64,000 nucleotides of DNA, from assembly GCA_004380135.1 (NCBI GenBank), contig QXCR01000099.1, forward strand, positions 1 through 64,000, given 5' to 3'. The translations under genes and the position numbers were made by a program. This stretch comes from Stemphylium vesicarium. Lineage: Eukaryota > Ascomycota > Dothideomycetes > Pleosporales > Pleosporaceae. The notes below the pieces were generated by a model. It did not search any database and had not been told where the DNA came from. It saw only the letters and a list, made by a program, of their open reading frames with translations. Below are positions 40,718-51,563 of the stretch, piece by piece. The stretch's first letter is position 1. Each line of letters opens with the position of its first letter.

Positions 40718-41665
40718 ATGGCACGCCCACGATCGTTAATAGCTCCCTTAAGCCGGCTAACCACGTCCTCCGTCGCCGTAACGAGACCTGAGATCCCGCG
40801 CATTGCCTCGATACCCTACCAGACGATACGATGCGCAACCACCAAAGCACAGCCCAAGAAAAAGAAGAAGGCGCGGAACACGTTCCTGCAATATGACTTG
40901 AAGCGGGCAGACCAATTCTCGCTGATTGATGCGATGCAGTAAGTCCCATGCACGAACCATTTTGGAATTTGGGAAAGAGAGACAAGGAGCTGATTGCAGA
41001 GTAGATATATCCGCGCCTTCGAAGTAGGCCGCAACCCATCCTCGTCAAAGTACGAAGTGCACGTTCGCCTCCGCACGCTCAAAAACGGACCTGTAGTACG
41101 AAACCGCTTACGACTTCCACACCCTGTCAAGACCGACATACGAATCTGCGTCATCGCAGCCCCAGACTCGAAAGCGGCTGCTGAAGCTCGCGCTGCGGGC
41201 GCCACGATTGTTGGCGAGGACGACATTTTCAACCAGATCAAGGAGGGTATCATCGAATTCGACAGGTGTATATGCCATATCGACAGTCTACAGAAGATGA
41301 ACAAGGCGGGGTTGGGCCGAGTACTAGGTCCCAAAGGCCTGATGCCAAGCACGAAGACGGGCACAGTGGTCACGCAAGTGGGAACCAGTGTGAGGAATAT
41401 GGTGGGCGGAAGCGAATACAGGGAACGTCTGGGTGTGATTCGCATGGCGGTTGGACAGTTGGGATTCACACCAGAAGAGATGCAGAGGAATGTCAAGGCG
41501 TTCATGGATGCGCTGAAGAAGGACATGGCGCAGATGAGCGACCGAATCAACAAAGAGATTCATGAGGTTGTGCTCAGCTCAACGAATTCGCCTGGCTTCA
41601 CGCTGAGCGGGGACTTCAAGGGGCCGGATTCGATAGCGCCCAAGGAATTGAGCGGGCCTTTGTAA
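40718..41665 (+). CDS. MRPL1: Mitochondrial large ribosomal subunit protein uL1m
   Basis: A 294-residue protein in two exons, 40718..40938 and 41002..41665, with a 63 nt intron (donor GTAAGT; acceptor AGAG chosen to keep DAMHRYIRAFEVG in frame). The start MARPRSLIAPLSRL is an Arg/Ser-rich mitochondrial presequence with a good context (GCCGCAATGG). A basic KKKKKARNTFLQYDLKRA segment precedes the L1 fold. The core shows GATIVGEDDIFNQIKEG, IDSLQKMNKAGLGRVLGPKGLMPSTKTGTV (the L1 signature) and VKAFMDALKKD. It binds 23S-type rRNA at the L1 stalk in the mitoribosome. Its stop lies 72 bp from the convergent COG2 stop. Confidence 0.93.
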
Positions 41666-41737
41666 ATGTAGCTTTTGGGTTGTATGAACAATGTACCATA
41701 CCGAACGCCGTCGCTATGCTGGTGTCGAGTTTCTCCA

Positions 41738-42684
41738 TTACGACGACTTTAATGATTTTAAGACTTGAACCGCTTCTGCCGATTCCTCCATGTCTCCGTA
41801 TATTTTCATGATCTTCATGACGCGGCCTGATCCATCTGCCCCGGCAGCCTTGGCCTGCTGCAATGCAGTGCTCAAATCCATCAACAATGTAGTCCGCACC
41901 TTTGCTATCCTCGCAGTCTGTGCTGCAACAAACGGATGCTCGCCCAGCTCCTTTTCCAGCCCTAGCACCAGTCGATACTGCACTACATTCCGTCTGAGTT
42001 TCGCAACCGAAACACTATAGCCCTCTTCTTCCTCGTCTTCGTCTTCATCCTCGTCGCTATCCGATACTTCTTCCCCGAGTATAGTAGGCTCTTGCCCAGT
42101 CGTTTCAATCACGAGCTCCGCCTCCAACTCCTTAAGCCTGGTATCATAATCGATGAGCTGTCTGCCGACTTCAATCTTACGTCTAACATGCCGCTTCTCC
42201 TCTAGTAACTCGCCGACCTCTTCCTCCCTCTTGCCCACCACACCCATCAAGCCATCGACCTCCTTTCTAAACCCCAACAACCCCACTCTGACCTCCTCTA
42301 CCTTTTCCTCACCACCATTCAGGCTGTTCCCCAGGTTCAAGAAGTCCTGATAGTTGGAATTGACGAGGTCAAGGAGCTCTTTTGAGAGGAGTTGGGAGCG
42401 CGAGCGCAGTTCTGAGCGCAGGTCCTCGAGCGTTTGGTGGCGGTTATGAAGCGTAGAGAGGTAACTCGCGGGGGAGAAGTCCGGGGCGAGGAAATCGGCG
42501 CGGCGGAGTGGTGTCGCAAAGGGTAGCGTGGAGATGTTGTCTTCGTCGTCGTCGCTGGACCCGGAGGAGCGCGAGTCGTCGCCAAGCTAATTCAAACAAC
42601 ACGTCAGTCGCAAACACCAAAAAAAACGAGTCGCGTAATCGTAGGAATAGTTGGAGTGCCACTACGTACGTAGAATTGACTCAT
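41738..42684 (-). CDS. COG2: Conserved oligomeric Golgi complex subunit 2
   Basis: A tethering subunit for retrograde vesicles at the Golgi, 287 residues. Exon 1 is only 15 nt (42684..42670, MSQFY). The intron is 42669..42587 (83 nt, donor GTACGT, acceptor AATTAG) and exon 2 is 42586..41738. The N-terminus has LPFATPLRRADFLAPDFSPASYLSTL and HNRHQTLEDLRSELRSRSQL, the COG2 N-terminal pattern. Long coiled-coil segments follow (LLSKELLDLVNSNYQDFLNL, REEEVGELLEEKRHVRRK). An acidic loop (SDSDEDEDEDEEEEG) interrupts the helices. The short length is usual for Pezizomycotina COG2 compared with animals. It is divergent from the Nudix gene. Confidence 0.87.
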
Positions 42685-43054
42685 GGCTGCCGTCTTACTT
42701 CCATGGACGCGTCACGTTAGCTGTTCGCTGAGCGTTGTTGCCAGAAGTCCGAATAAACTAATCGATAAGCTTCGGAACGTGAACCGAGGCCTCGGAACCA
42801 TGCTCGTGGTTTGTAATGCAACCGCCGATTAGCGGCACGCACCCCTCCGTGGGGCGAGTCGATGGCAAGTAGAGTGTTGTACGTCAGTTCCTCCGTTGTG
42901 CTCCTTTGACTTTTTGCCGATGATCTCCAATAAACTTGTTCATTCTTCACACACGTACCCCAATTCTGACACAAACGTTTGAAAAGCTTGTTATCAGTCA
43001 TACATACACTGAGAGAAAGACGTCATAGTAATTCGCGACACAAGCTTCCGTACA
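42685..43054. promoter_or_regulatory. Divergent promoter region COG2 / NADH pyrophosphatase
   Basis: A 370 bp spacer between divergent housekeeping genes. No TATA box or other clear motif was recognised. Confidence 0.35.
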
Positions 43055-44405
43055 ATGCCACCGCAGCCCGAGCTCCCTGAGCCCGCACACCCTGGAGTCG
43101 ATTCAATGCTGAGCCGTAGGTTTGGAAAAGAGGTTGCCAATTACTTCTCTGGTACGTCCCACCAAGCCGGCGTGTGTCTATGTCTTGGACCCTTATCGTT
43201 GACAACCGATATACAGGCTCCCCGTTAAACCGCGTGGGCTTCCTTCGTCCCGACCACCAATTCCTCTCTTCCGCTCTCCACCACCCTTCGACCACATTCC
43301 TCCTCTTCAACAAACTCGAGCCCCTCGTCAAGACCGGCACCGAGATCGCGCGCTGTAGCTTTGCGGATGTGAAGCCTATCATCGGCGAGAACCCGTTTGA
43401 GAAGTCTGAGGAGGAGATCATTGCTCAATACAACTCGAGTTTGTATGTCCCGCAGATAATATTCCTGGGCCTGGACGAGAGGAAAGATGGGTTCAAGTAC
43501 AAGGAGCACTACAAGGGCCAACCTTGGTTCGCTGTAGACGTTACGCCTAAGGAGAGCGTAAAAGACAAGGCGGAGCAATTGATTGAGAAGTTGAAAGGTC
43601 AAGAATTGGAGTTCAGCAAGGGAAGAATGCATCTGAGCTTACCAGCCGAGGAAGGTATATTACTATCCCTCCAAGCAATCCCCGTTTCCAGGATCGTTGT
43701 AACTAACATCTTACAGCTGCCATCTACGCCGAAGCCCGTCACCTCCTCGACTGGAACGCCCGAAACCCCTTCTGCGCCTCGTGCGGCTACAAGACGCTTT
43801 CCGTAAACGCTGGTTTCAAGCGTACCTGCCCACCCAAAGACATCGCGTCTGAAGTCAACCAAGGCGAGCGTCCACCATGCGCAACCCGCACAGGCATCTC
43901 CAACCTCTGCTTCCCGCGCACCGACCCCACCGTCATCATGGCCGTAGTGTCCGCCGACGGCAAAAAGATCCTGCTAGGTCGCCAGAAGCGCTGGCCACCA
44001 TACTGGTACTCCACTCTCGCTGGTTTCCTCGAACCAGCAGAGAGCGTCGAGGAAGCTGTTCGTCGCGAGGTTTGGGAAGAATCTGGCATTCATCTCGGGC
44101 GAGTAGTTATCCATTCCACGCAGCCCTGGCCGTATCCTGCTAACCTCATGATTGGCGCTGTGGGCCAGGCGATTCCTGAGGGAGAGACAATCCATCTGGG
44201 ACATGATGCGGAGTTGGAGGATGCAAAGTGGTTTACCGCTGACGAAGTGCGCGAGGCGTTGCGAGTGGGGACTAGCGGGCTTGGAGAAGATGCTGGACCT
44301 GAGTACAAGGAAGGTGGATTGAGGTTGCCGCCCAAGACTGCGATTGCGAATCAGCTTATGACGGCTGTTGTGAACGGTTTCGCTAGTGGAAGCCCGATGA
44401 TCTAG
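43055..44405 (+). CDS. NPY1: NADH pyrophosphatase (NudC/NPY1/NUDT12-like Nudix hydrolase)
   Basis: A Nudix hydrolase of 407 residues expected to split NADH, or to remove NAD caps from RNA, giving NMNH plus AMP. Exons: 43055..43151, 43217..43654 and 43717..44405, all GT-AG and in phase. An N-terminal regulatory domain (LNRVGFLRPDHQFLSSAL) leads to a zinc ribbon: NPFCASCGYKTL, RTCPP and RPPCATR supply four Cys. The Nudix box begins GFLEPAESVEEAVRRE and ends VWEESGI, matching G-x5-E-x7-REVxEExG. The NudC-subfamily SQPWPFP-like motif appears as STQPWPYPANLM after the box. The C-terminus SPMI is not a usual PTS1, so peroxisomal placement is not supported. The stop is 140 bp from the convergent cysteine synthase stop. 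Confidence 0.94.
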
Positions 44406-44545
44406 GTCTGTAGTTTGTATACGAATGAATAGACAAGAGGATGTAGTTGTAGATGTAGAAGCACGGATAGAAGATGGTCTTTGAATGAAGGTGCAGATGT
44501 TTGTTGTACACTTGCAATGTTTGCATTTTGCATGTTCTTGTTAAT

Positions 44546-45737
44546 CTACTCCAGTACAATGTACCTGCGTAACCGCTCGGGTATCGCATCGTACAGCTTC
44601 TTCTGCTCCAGCCACTTCTTGGAAAACAGACGATCCGCATATCGGTATGCGCCATCGCACAGCAGTGTAACAACTGTTGATCCCTTGCCCAGCTTCTCAG
44701 CTACTTCCTTGGCCGCAACGACGTTGAGACACGAGCTAGCACCCAGGTAAAGACCCTCCTCATCCAGACATCTGTATACCATCTCGATGGTCTTCTCGTC
44801 GCTAATGTGTACGGAGCCATCGAGGAGGTCAATGTCCGGCTTCAAGTTCTCGGTTACGCGACCTTGACCGATACCTTCTGTGATGGAGCCGCCAGCCCGT
44901 TCCGTGAGCTTGCCGCCACTTTGAATGTAGGAATGTAGGACAGAGCCTGGGGGGTCTGCCAAAAAGCTCTTAACCCTTCCATCGCTCTTCTCCTTGAGGT
45001 ACCTCGTTACACCCGCCAGACTGCCTCCTGTACCAGTGGCGCAGGTAAAAGCGTCAAGCTTTCCTCCAGTCTGTGCCCAGATTTCCGGTCCTGTAGTCTC
45101 AATGTGTGCCTGTCTGTTCGCCACATTGTCGAACTGGTTCGTCCACACTGCGTTTTCAAGACGGTCTGCGTGACGCTTCGCCTGGTGGTTGTAGTTCTCG
45201 GGGTTGTCAAAGGCCACAGCTGGGACTGGGTAGACTTCAGCGCCCAGTAATCTTAACAGATCGATCTTGCCCTGCGACTGGGTGTTGGGCATGTAGATGA
45301 CCAATCGGTAGCCCTTTGAGCGGCAGACGTGCGCAAGACCAATTCCAGTGTTGCCGGCTGTACCTTCAATGACGGTGCCGCCCGGCTTTAGGAGACCCTG
45401 GCGCTCGGCATTCTCGACGACGAAGAGGGCGGCGCGGTCCTTGACGGAGCCGCCTGGGTTTTGGAATTCGGCTTTTCCGAGGACGTTGCAGCCGGTTTCT
45501 TCGGAGAGCTTCTTCAAGCGGATGAGGGGAGTCTTTCCGATTGCTAGTAATGGTTGTTAGTATGACAATTTCTTGTGTTTGTAGCGCATATATGTTACCA
45601 TCAAGGAAGCCCCGCTGACCAATGCCTTGGGCTTTGGAGATGTTGACGGCCGTCTGCTGAGCAGCTTCTATGGAGCCAATGCTCTCTACGCCGCGCCGTG
45701 CGGAAGTCGCAAAGCCTCGCGCTGCCGTCCTGAACAT
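44546..45737 (-). CDS. Cysteine synthase (O-acetylserine sulfhydrylase), mitochondrial type
   Basis: A PLP enzyme that makes cysteine from O-acetylserine and sulfide, 378 residues. Exon 1 is 45737..45599, the intron 45598..45544 (55 nt, donor GTAACA, acceptor ACTAG) and exon 2 45543..44546. The N-terminus [16 protein letters not shown] is a mitochondrial presequence. The fold-type II core starts [21 protein letters not shown] is held by the Lys of [13 protein letters not shown], with the cofactor phosphate in GTGGSLAG and substrate contacts in [12 protein letters not shown]. The extended C-terminal part ([21 protein letters not shown]) matches the fungal CysB/Cys-2-like branch and lacks the CBS-domain pair of cystathionine beta-synthase. 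It is divergent from the condensin gene, with a 255 bp spacer. Confidence 0.93.
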
Positions 45738-45992
45738 TGTTGGAACTGTAATAACGCCACACAAAGTCGAAGGACGGGAAAGTTCAAGTTCAAGATTCGC
45801 GATGATGCCATCGGCTGGTCGGCGAATCAACGCGCTTTCGCCCGATGTCGCAAGCGTTTAGACCCTTGCTCGTGGCACCCCTGCACCCACGAGTCGTTGC
45901 CGCGGGGGTGCGTAAACAACAACACCGACCGTCTATCGCAGGTCCATGGCCACTGTAGACGACCATATATTCTAGTCATCATACACCAAAAC

Positions 45993-48900
45993 ATGCCTGG
46001 ACGCCCTTCGACGCGTGCGCCGCGCGGATCCAACACGTCAACCGCCCGCAAAACCAGCGGCGGCACTACCAAATCAACGCGCGCATCTTCTGCAAGGCAG
46101 TCCGCAAACGCAGTCCAAATCCCCGATGAGGGCCCCGTAACCACTCTCCGCACGCAAATCGCACAGGTTTTCAGCGACGCACAGAAGACAACTGCCACAC
46201 AACGGAAGTTGGTAGTCAACCTGAGAAAGATCCAGGAAGCATGCTGTTTCGAGCCACCGGACACAGGCAAGAAGGGCGGGAAGAACAAGGGGGAGGAACA
46301 TGAAGACTTTGACGAGGAAGAATTCAACGCTGAGGTCGTAAGATGCGTGCTCAGAATTATGAGTGTGAAGAAGAGTGAGCCGGTGGGGGACAGGGTTATA
46401 CGTTTCTTGGGCGTTTTCTTGAAGCATGCGTCGGAGAAAGGTTGGTTGTACACTGCCTCCATTGCAAGAAAAAGATACTCATGAAGTGTAGATCAGCAAA
46501 TCTTTGCCGCCGAGTCCGAAGAGGAGGCGACTGCCTTTCACGAGACCCCTACCAGCCGACTTACATCGAATATTCTGACAACTATCCTTGCGTTTTTGAC
46601 GGCCAAAGACAAGACGGTTCGGTTCCGTGCTACGCAAACAGTCGCGCATATCGTAAATAGTCTCACTACCATCGATGACGACATCTTCAATTTGATAAGG
46701 TTGGGTTTCTTGAAGCGGCTACGGGACAAGGAGCCGTCGGTCCGTGTGCAAGCTATCCTGGGCCTGGGTCGCCTTGCCGGCAACGATGACGATGAGCAAG
46801 AAGATGAAGACAGTGACGAAGAGGCCGCGGGCGGTATCCTAGACAAGCTTCTGGACATTATGATCAATGATCCGAGTGCCGAAGTACGACGTGCGGTGCT
46901 TTTAAACTTGCCGCTTTGGCCATCGACCCTGCGATACATTCTAGAGCGAGCTCGCGATATGGACGCGACTACTCGGAGGCTAGTCTATGGAAAGATTCTG
47001 CCAGCTTTGGGCGACTTTCGGCACATGTCTCTTGTGGAACGAGAGAAGCTGATCCGGTGGGGTCTCCGGGATCGAGACGACATCGTCCGAAAAGCTGCTG
47101 CAACTCTTTTTCGTGAACGCTGGCTGGAGGATTGCGCTTCTTCGCGCGACACCCGTTCTGAAGAAGAGAAGAAGCCTGGTGATGTTGCACCACCAAACCT
47201 AGAAGCGCTCTGTGAGCTGCTGGAACGTATCGACGTGACAAGGTCTGGAGAGGAAGAGGGTATGGCTCACGAAGCTATGCGCCAGTTCTGGGACGGCCGT
47301 CCAGACTACCGCAGAGATATTACGTTCGACCACGAGTTCTGGAACAACTTAGATGCGCAGACTGCCTTTGTTGCTCGCACGCTGAACGACTATAGCCAGA
47401 GTACAGATGATGACAGAGTTCGGAGCATGATTGAGGACAAGATGCCTGAAGTCACCATGTTTGCTTTCGTTCTGCAGCGGGAACTCAATTCTTTGATGGA
47501 GTTGGTCGACAAGGTTGCCATGATGGAAGAGAACGACCCAGAGATTGAGGAAGCCCAGGAAGACGTCGAGGAGCAGGACTTTATTGTGCAGCAACTCCTC
47601 CACATCGCGCACACGCTTGACTACACAGACGAGATGGGACGAAGGCAGATGTACAACATCATGCGCGAAGCTATTGCCAAGGCTCAGCTTCCTGAAGAGT
47701 GCACCAAGCTTGCTATCGAGGTCCTGCGAAAGGTCTGTGGTAGCCGAGGCGAGTCAGACTTCTGTGCTCTCATTGTAGAAGCTATTGCCGACGTGCGCGA
47801 TTCACTCTTGGACGCCGATGATGCCACTGTCACCGGCGAGAACGCCGAGGAGAGCTTTCACTCTGCCCAATCCGATGTGGACATGGATGCTCCTTTGATC
47901 AAGCCCAAGACCGCCAAGGCCACAGAGAACCTCACTGAAGAAGAGAAGGAAGAGCGACAGATTCGTGAGGTGATGGTATACTCCAAGTGCTTGCACATCG
48001 CTCAATGCACGCTTCAAAATGTGGAGGGCGATCTAGAGTCGGATACGTCGCTCACCAATATTCTCAACACACTGATCATCCCCGCTGTACAAGCCCATCA
48101 AGCCATGATCCGTGAACGCGGTGTCATCTGCTTGGGACTGGCGGCCCTTCTTAGCAAAGTAAGTCATAGTACCCATCGTTTGCTACGTGCTATATTGACA
48201 GTAACCAGGATCTCGCGGATAACAACCTCGACCTCTTCTTCCACTGTTTCACCAGGGGACACGACGCACTGAAGGAAATCGTCGTCCAAGTTCTCACCGA
48301 CGTTATCATCACACATCCCCAGCTCCTCATACCCACCATTCCAGACCCTGATGCCGAGACCGAAGATGCGGAGCCCATCACAAACCCACGCATCCGACCC
48401 ATCACCAAGATTTTGCTCAAAGCTTTCACCTCGGACAACAAGCGCATCAGCCTCATCTCCTGCACCGCCGCTTCCAAGCTGCTGCTTCTCGGGATCCTGC
48501 CCCCGCTATCAACAGCCGAAATCCTCAAAGCCTTCACGTTAACCTACTTTGACCCCGAGACAGCGGCAAACCCCGCGCTTCGCCAAGCGCTGAGCTATTT
48601 CCTCCCCGTCTTCTGCCACAGCAAGCTCAAGAACGCCAAGCTCATGGGCGAGATCGCCGTGCCCGTCATCTCCAAGCTACTCATCATGCGCGACGAGAAC
48701 GTCGAAGAAGAAGACGTAGACGAAATGGTCGGCTGGCCCGTTATCACAGCCCACCTCTCGGAATGGACCGACGGCCGCAAAGTCGTCGGCGCAACGGAAC
48801 TCGGTCTCGACGGCAAAACGAGCTCAACGGCCGAAGCAGAGGAGCCGCACGTCTACCTCGCCATCGACGTGCTAGAACGCGCTTTAACAAGCACGTGCTC

Positions 48901-49585
48901 GAAAGATGAGCGTAAACCCCTTCTCTCCCTGCTCAGCAAACTCTTCATTGCTGCTTCGGGCGCGGTAAGTGCTCGCAAGGCCAATGACGACGGCGGTGAC
49001 GGCGCCGTAGACGAAGACTCGCTGCGCACACTGCACAGTCTGGTCTCTGAGGCTGTAGAGGGCAAAATCGGGACGGATGCTACGCAGCGTAATGCGCTGG
49101 CTAAGCTGGAAGCTACACTTACCAAGCGCCTAGGCGAGGTCGGGAACGCGACGCAGGTTCAAGATGGCGACGAGGCTGAGCGTACGGCTACGCCTGAGAC
49201 GACTGTTGCGCCTGAAGCTAGTGTGGCTGAGGACGAGGAGACGGAGGCTGAGGCCGATGCGACTGAGGTACCTGTGCCACGGCGTCAGGCTGAGGTGGCT
49301 CACGACGAGGATGAGGAAGAGGAAGAGGAAGAGGAAGAGGAAGATACCATGTTAGCGGGTATGCAAGGAGAGGGTACACGCATGCCGCTTGAAGAAGACG
49401 ATGATGACGACGACGACGACGACGATGATGAAGGAGATGACGAAGATGACGAAGAACAGGGAGAGCAATCTGTGGCTGAACATAGTGCTTTGACTGTTGG
49501 AAGAGATGATCGCAGGAGGAATATGGTTACTGAAGATGATATCATGGAAAGTTTGCTGCAGAGTGAGATGGAGGATTCGGCGTGA
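45993..49585 (+). CDS. YCG1: Condensin complex subunit 3 (CAP-G/Ycg1)
   Basis: The HEAT-repeat subunit that, with CAP-H/Brn1, forms the DNA-gripping part of condensin, 1163 residues. Exons: 45993..46440, 46492..48158 and 48209..49585, all in phase; introns are 51 and 50 nt. A basic Ser/Thr-rich N-tail (MPGRPSTRAPRGSNTSTARK) leads to HEAT repeats, including KTVRFRATQTVAHIVNSL and DKEPSVRVQAILGLGRLAGN. Further typical segments are MINDPSAEVRRAVLLNLPL and LLIMRDENVEEEDVDEMVGW. Between repeats lie acidic loops. The last 150 residues are acidic and disordered, with a Glu run and an Asp run from trinucleotide repeats. The start was set at the first ATG giving this tail. Confidence 0.94.
49313..49343 (+). 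repeat. GAGGAA repeat encoding a Glu run in YCG1
   Basis: Purine-only GAGGAA units encode about ten consecutive Glu residues in the acidic tail of the condensin subunit. Length change in steps of three bases would be tolerated. Confidence 0.75.
49397..49430 (+). repeat. GAC/GAT repeat encoding an Asp run in YCG1
   Basis: A GAC/GAT trinucleotide tract encodes about ten Asp residues shortly after the Glu run. Two codons are mixed, which suggests an older tract than a pure microsatellite. Confidence 0.75.
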
Positions 49586-50000
49586 AGTGTATGGCCCAAC
49601 GTCACGTCGCGGGTTGGAATTGGCGTTTAGGGGAAATGTGCACGATGAGGTTGTAAATGACAATTATGATATCCCTTTTTATTATTTTCTTCTTCTTCTT
49701 CTATTCACTGGGGGAATCTTGCATGGGTTGGAGCTTAATGTTGTAAGTGGAAATGCTTCTCTTCGCTTTGCTAACTAAAACCATGGGTATATGAAGCCTG
49801 CTCCTCGCAAAAGAAAGGAAAAAAAGATCAGTCCGCTAAATACGCCGGTAAACTCGAATGACCCAAATCTATAACGTCTTTCCCTGCTTCTTGGGGATGA
49901 ACATTGCAAAATAACAGAAAAAAAAAACTAGCAGATCGATAAACTCTCTCATATCATATCATCATGATGCGCCTTCAACATCCATACATCGTCAGACAAC
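49586..50000. other. Convergent 3' region, YCG1 / GT71
   Basis: 415 bp between stops. It contains a TTC-rich pyrimidine tract (about 49684-49703) and an A run near 49915-49928, probably 3' untranslated sequence. No gene is seen. Confidence 0.4.
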
Positions 50001-51563
50001 TTACCCAAAAACCTCGTTATACCAGCTCCGAAGCCGTCTACACTGCTCAATCCCTTCATCTTCCCTACAACCCTCTTCAGCAATAACATCCCACATCCGT
50101 TGCTCGACATCGTAGCCAAGCTGCGTCTCCATAGCTTCTTTCCCACCCCACATCCTGTGCGGCTTCCCCTCGACATCAAACGCCCTAGCATCATCCAGCA
50201 CCTTTGCGGGATCAAGCTTGAGGTTATTCTGATGGATGAAAAACGGGCGCGGTTTTCCAGGCACCTTCCTTGTACCGTATCCTCCTTTGTATTTGGCCGG
50301 ATCGGGGTGTTTGAGGTCGGCGTCTTGCCAGAGGGCTTTGTCGTGGATGTGCGTGCGCATCGGAGCGAGGTATTTGTAGTCAAACTGCGGATGTGCTTGC
50401 GCGATGCCGGTGCCCTCGAAGGTGCCGTTGACGAAGCGGCCGAGGGCGCCGGGCGCGGTGCGGATTTGGTAGTAAGGGAGATCGACGGCGAGGGCGGCTT
50501 GGACGAAGGTTTCTTTGTCGCCTGCGCCGGGGCTGCCTTGGCTGAAGAGGATGTAGTAGTAGTCCGGGCCGTAGTAGTTGTAGTATACCATCATGAGGAG
50601 CGTCTCCCGGTGCAGGTCCTTGTTGATTAGGAGCTGGCCGCTCTCGGTGGAGAGTCGTGATTGGGATGCGACTTCGGGGATGGCGGCTATGTGGTAGAAA
50701 TGCGCGGATATGGTCTGGGCCCAGAAATCGGGCCAGGTTACTAGACCGTGGGTTGTGTATGGTGCGGTCGAGAATAAAGGTGCTGGGTCGGTCACTGGAA
50801 AGGCGTCGCTGTCAAGGAAGAGGACGTGCTGGAAAGATGAGAAGAGGATTGCAAAAGCCTTGTACTGGAAGTGATGAGGTGGTTTGGCGTCTGTGGCGGT
50901 TTCGTAGATGTTCGATAGGACCACGCAGCGCGCGTTCAGTGAGGGGAGAACAGTGTCGCAGATCGTTGCATCGTACTTGCTCCAGTTGTCGATGAACACT
51001 TCCATGGGCAGGTCACACCCTGTCCGGCGCAGCATGCGCAGCGACACCAGAAAGATGGGCATGTACAGGGCGTTCGCGGTGGTAACGATGCCCGTAGTGC
51101 CTTTTGAGAAAGGTACTTTCGCCGCGAGTTCTTGCGCAGACGTACGCATAGCATAATGGGCTCGGAACAAGGCAGTCTCGTCGGTATCTGTAAAGTTGAC
51201 CAATCGATCAGGGTGCTTCTTATGGGGTTCAAGCGGCAGGAACGTCTTGATTGACTCGAATCCCTCCTCGTCAAGCTCCAAGGGCTCGCACTGCGGCTGT
51301 GCGTCTAAAAGGGCAGTTGCGAGCTCTGACCAGAATTCTTGGACTGGTTCGCCAAAGGTGGAACTGGCTTCAGTGAGGTTCTTGCCAGTGAGTATGGGAA
51401 CATTGTAGGCAGCCGAGCCGTGGTACTGCCGTGGCAGGAAGAAGAACCCGCATAGGAGCAGGAAGAGTGGAATGGCAAGCAGTCGTGGTACCGATGAGAT
51501 GCAATGTGGTGTAGTGACAAGCATCGCGGAGCGAGATCGTGAGCGAGTGTGAGGTATACCCAT
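50001..51563 (-). CDS. GT71 alpha-mannosyltransferase (MNN2/MNN1-like), type II membrane protein
   Basis: A Golgi mannosyltransferase of 520 residues expected to add alpha-mannose to N-glycan outer chains or cell-wall mannan. The start is ATG 51563 (MGIPHTRSRSRSAMLV); the frame beyond it begins at TTG. A basic cytosolic tail is followed by one membrane anchor (LLAIPLFLLLCGFFFLP) and a luminal catalytic domain. That domain has GIVTTANALYMPIFLVSLRMLRRTGCDLPMEVF (nucleotide-sugar fold start) and VLFLDSDAFPV, the DxD metal site. It also has GLVTWPDFW, ESGQLLINK and FFIHQNNLKLDP, typical of PF11051 mannosyltransferases. The exact linkage is not decidable here. Confidence 0.9.
   Translation of the reverse strand: MGIPHTRSRSRSAMLVTTPHCISSVPRLLAIPLFLLLCGFFFLPRQYHGSAAYNVPILTGKNLTEASSTFGEPVQEFWSELATALLDAQPQCEPLELDEEGFESIKTFLPLEPHKKHPDRLVNFTDTDETALFRAHYAMRTSAQELAAKVPFSKGTTGIVTTANALYMPIFLVSLRMLRRTGCDLPMEVFIDNWSKYDATICDTVLPSLNARCVVLSNIYETATDAKPPHHFQYKAFAILFSSFQHVLFLDSDAFPVTDPAPLFSTAPYTTHGLVTWPDFWAQTISAHFYHIAAIPEVASQSRLSTESGQLLINKDLHRETLLMMVYYNYYGPDYYYILFSQGSPGAGDKETFVQAALAVDLPYYQIRTAPGALGRFVNGTFEGTGIAQAHPQFDYKYLAPMRTHIHDKALWQDADLKHPDPAKYKGGYGTRKVPGKPRPFFIHQNNLKLDPAKVLDDARAFDVEGKPHRMWGGKEAMETQLGYDVEQRMWDVIAEEGCREDEGIEQCRRLRSWYNEVFG

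Noticed and set aside
50100..50630. Plus-strand open frame of 176 codons
   Set aside because: Antisense to the GT71 gene, Val/Gly-rich shadow without motifs.
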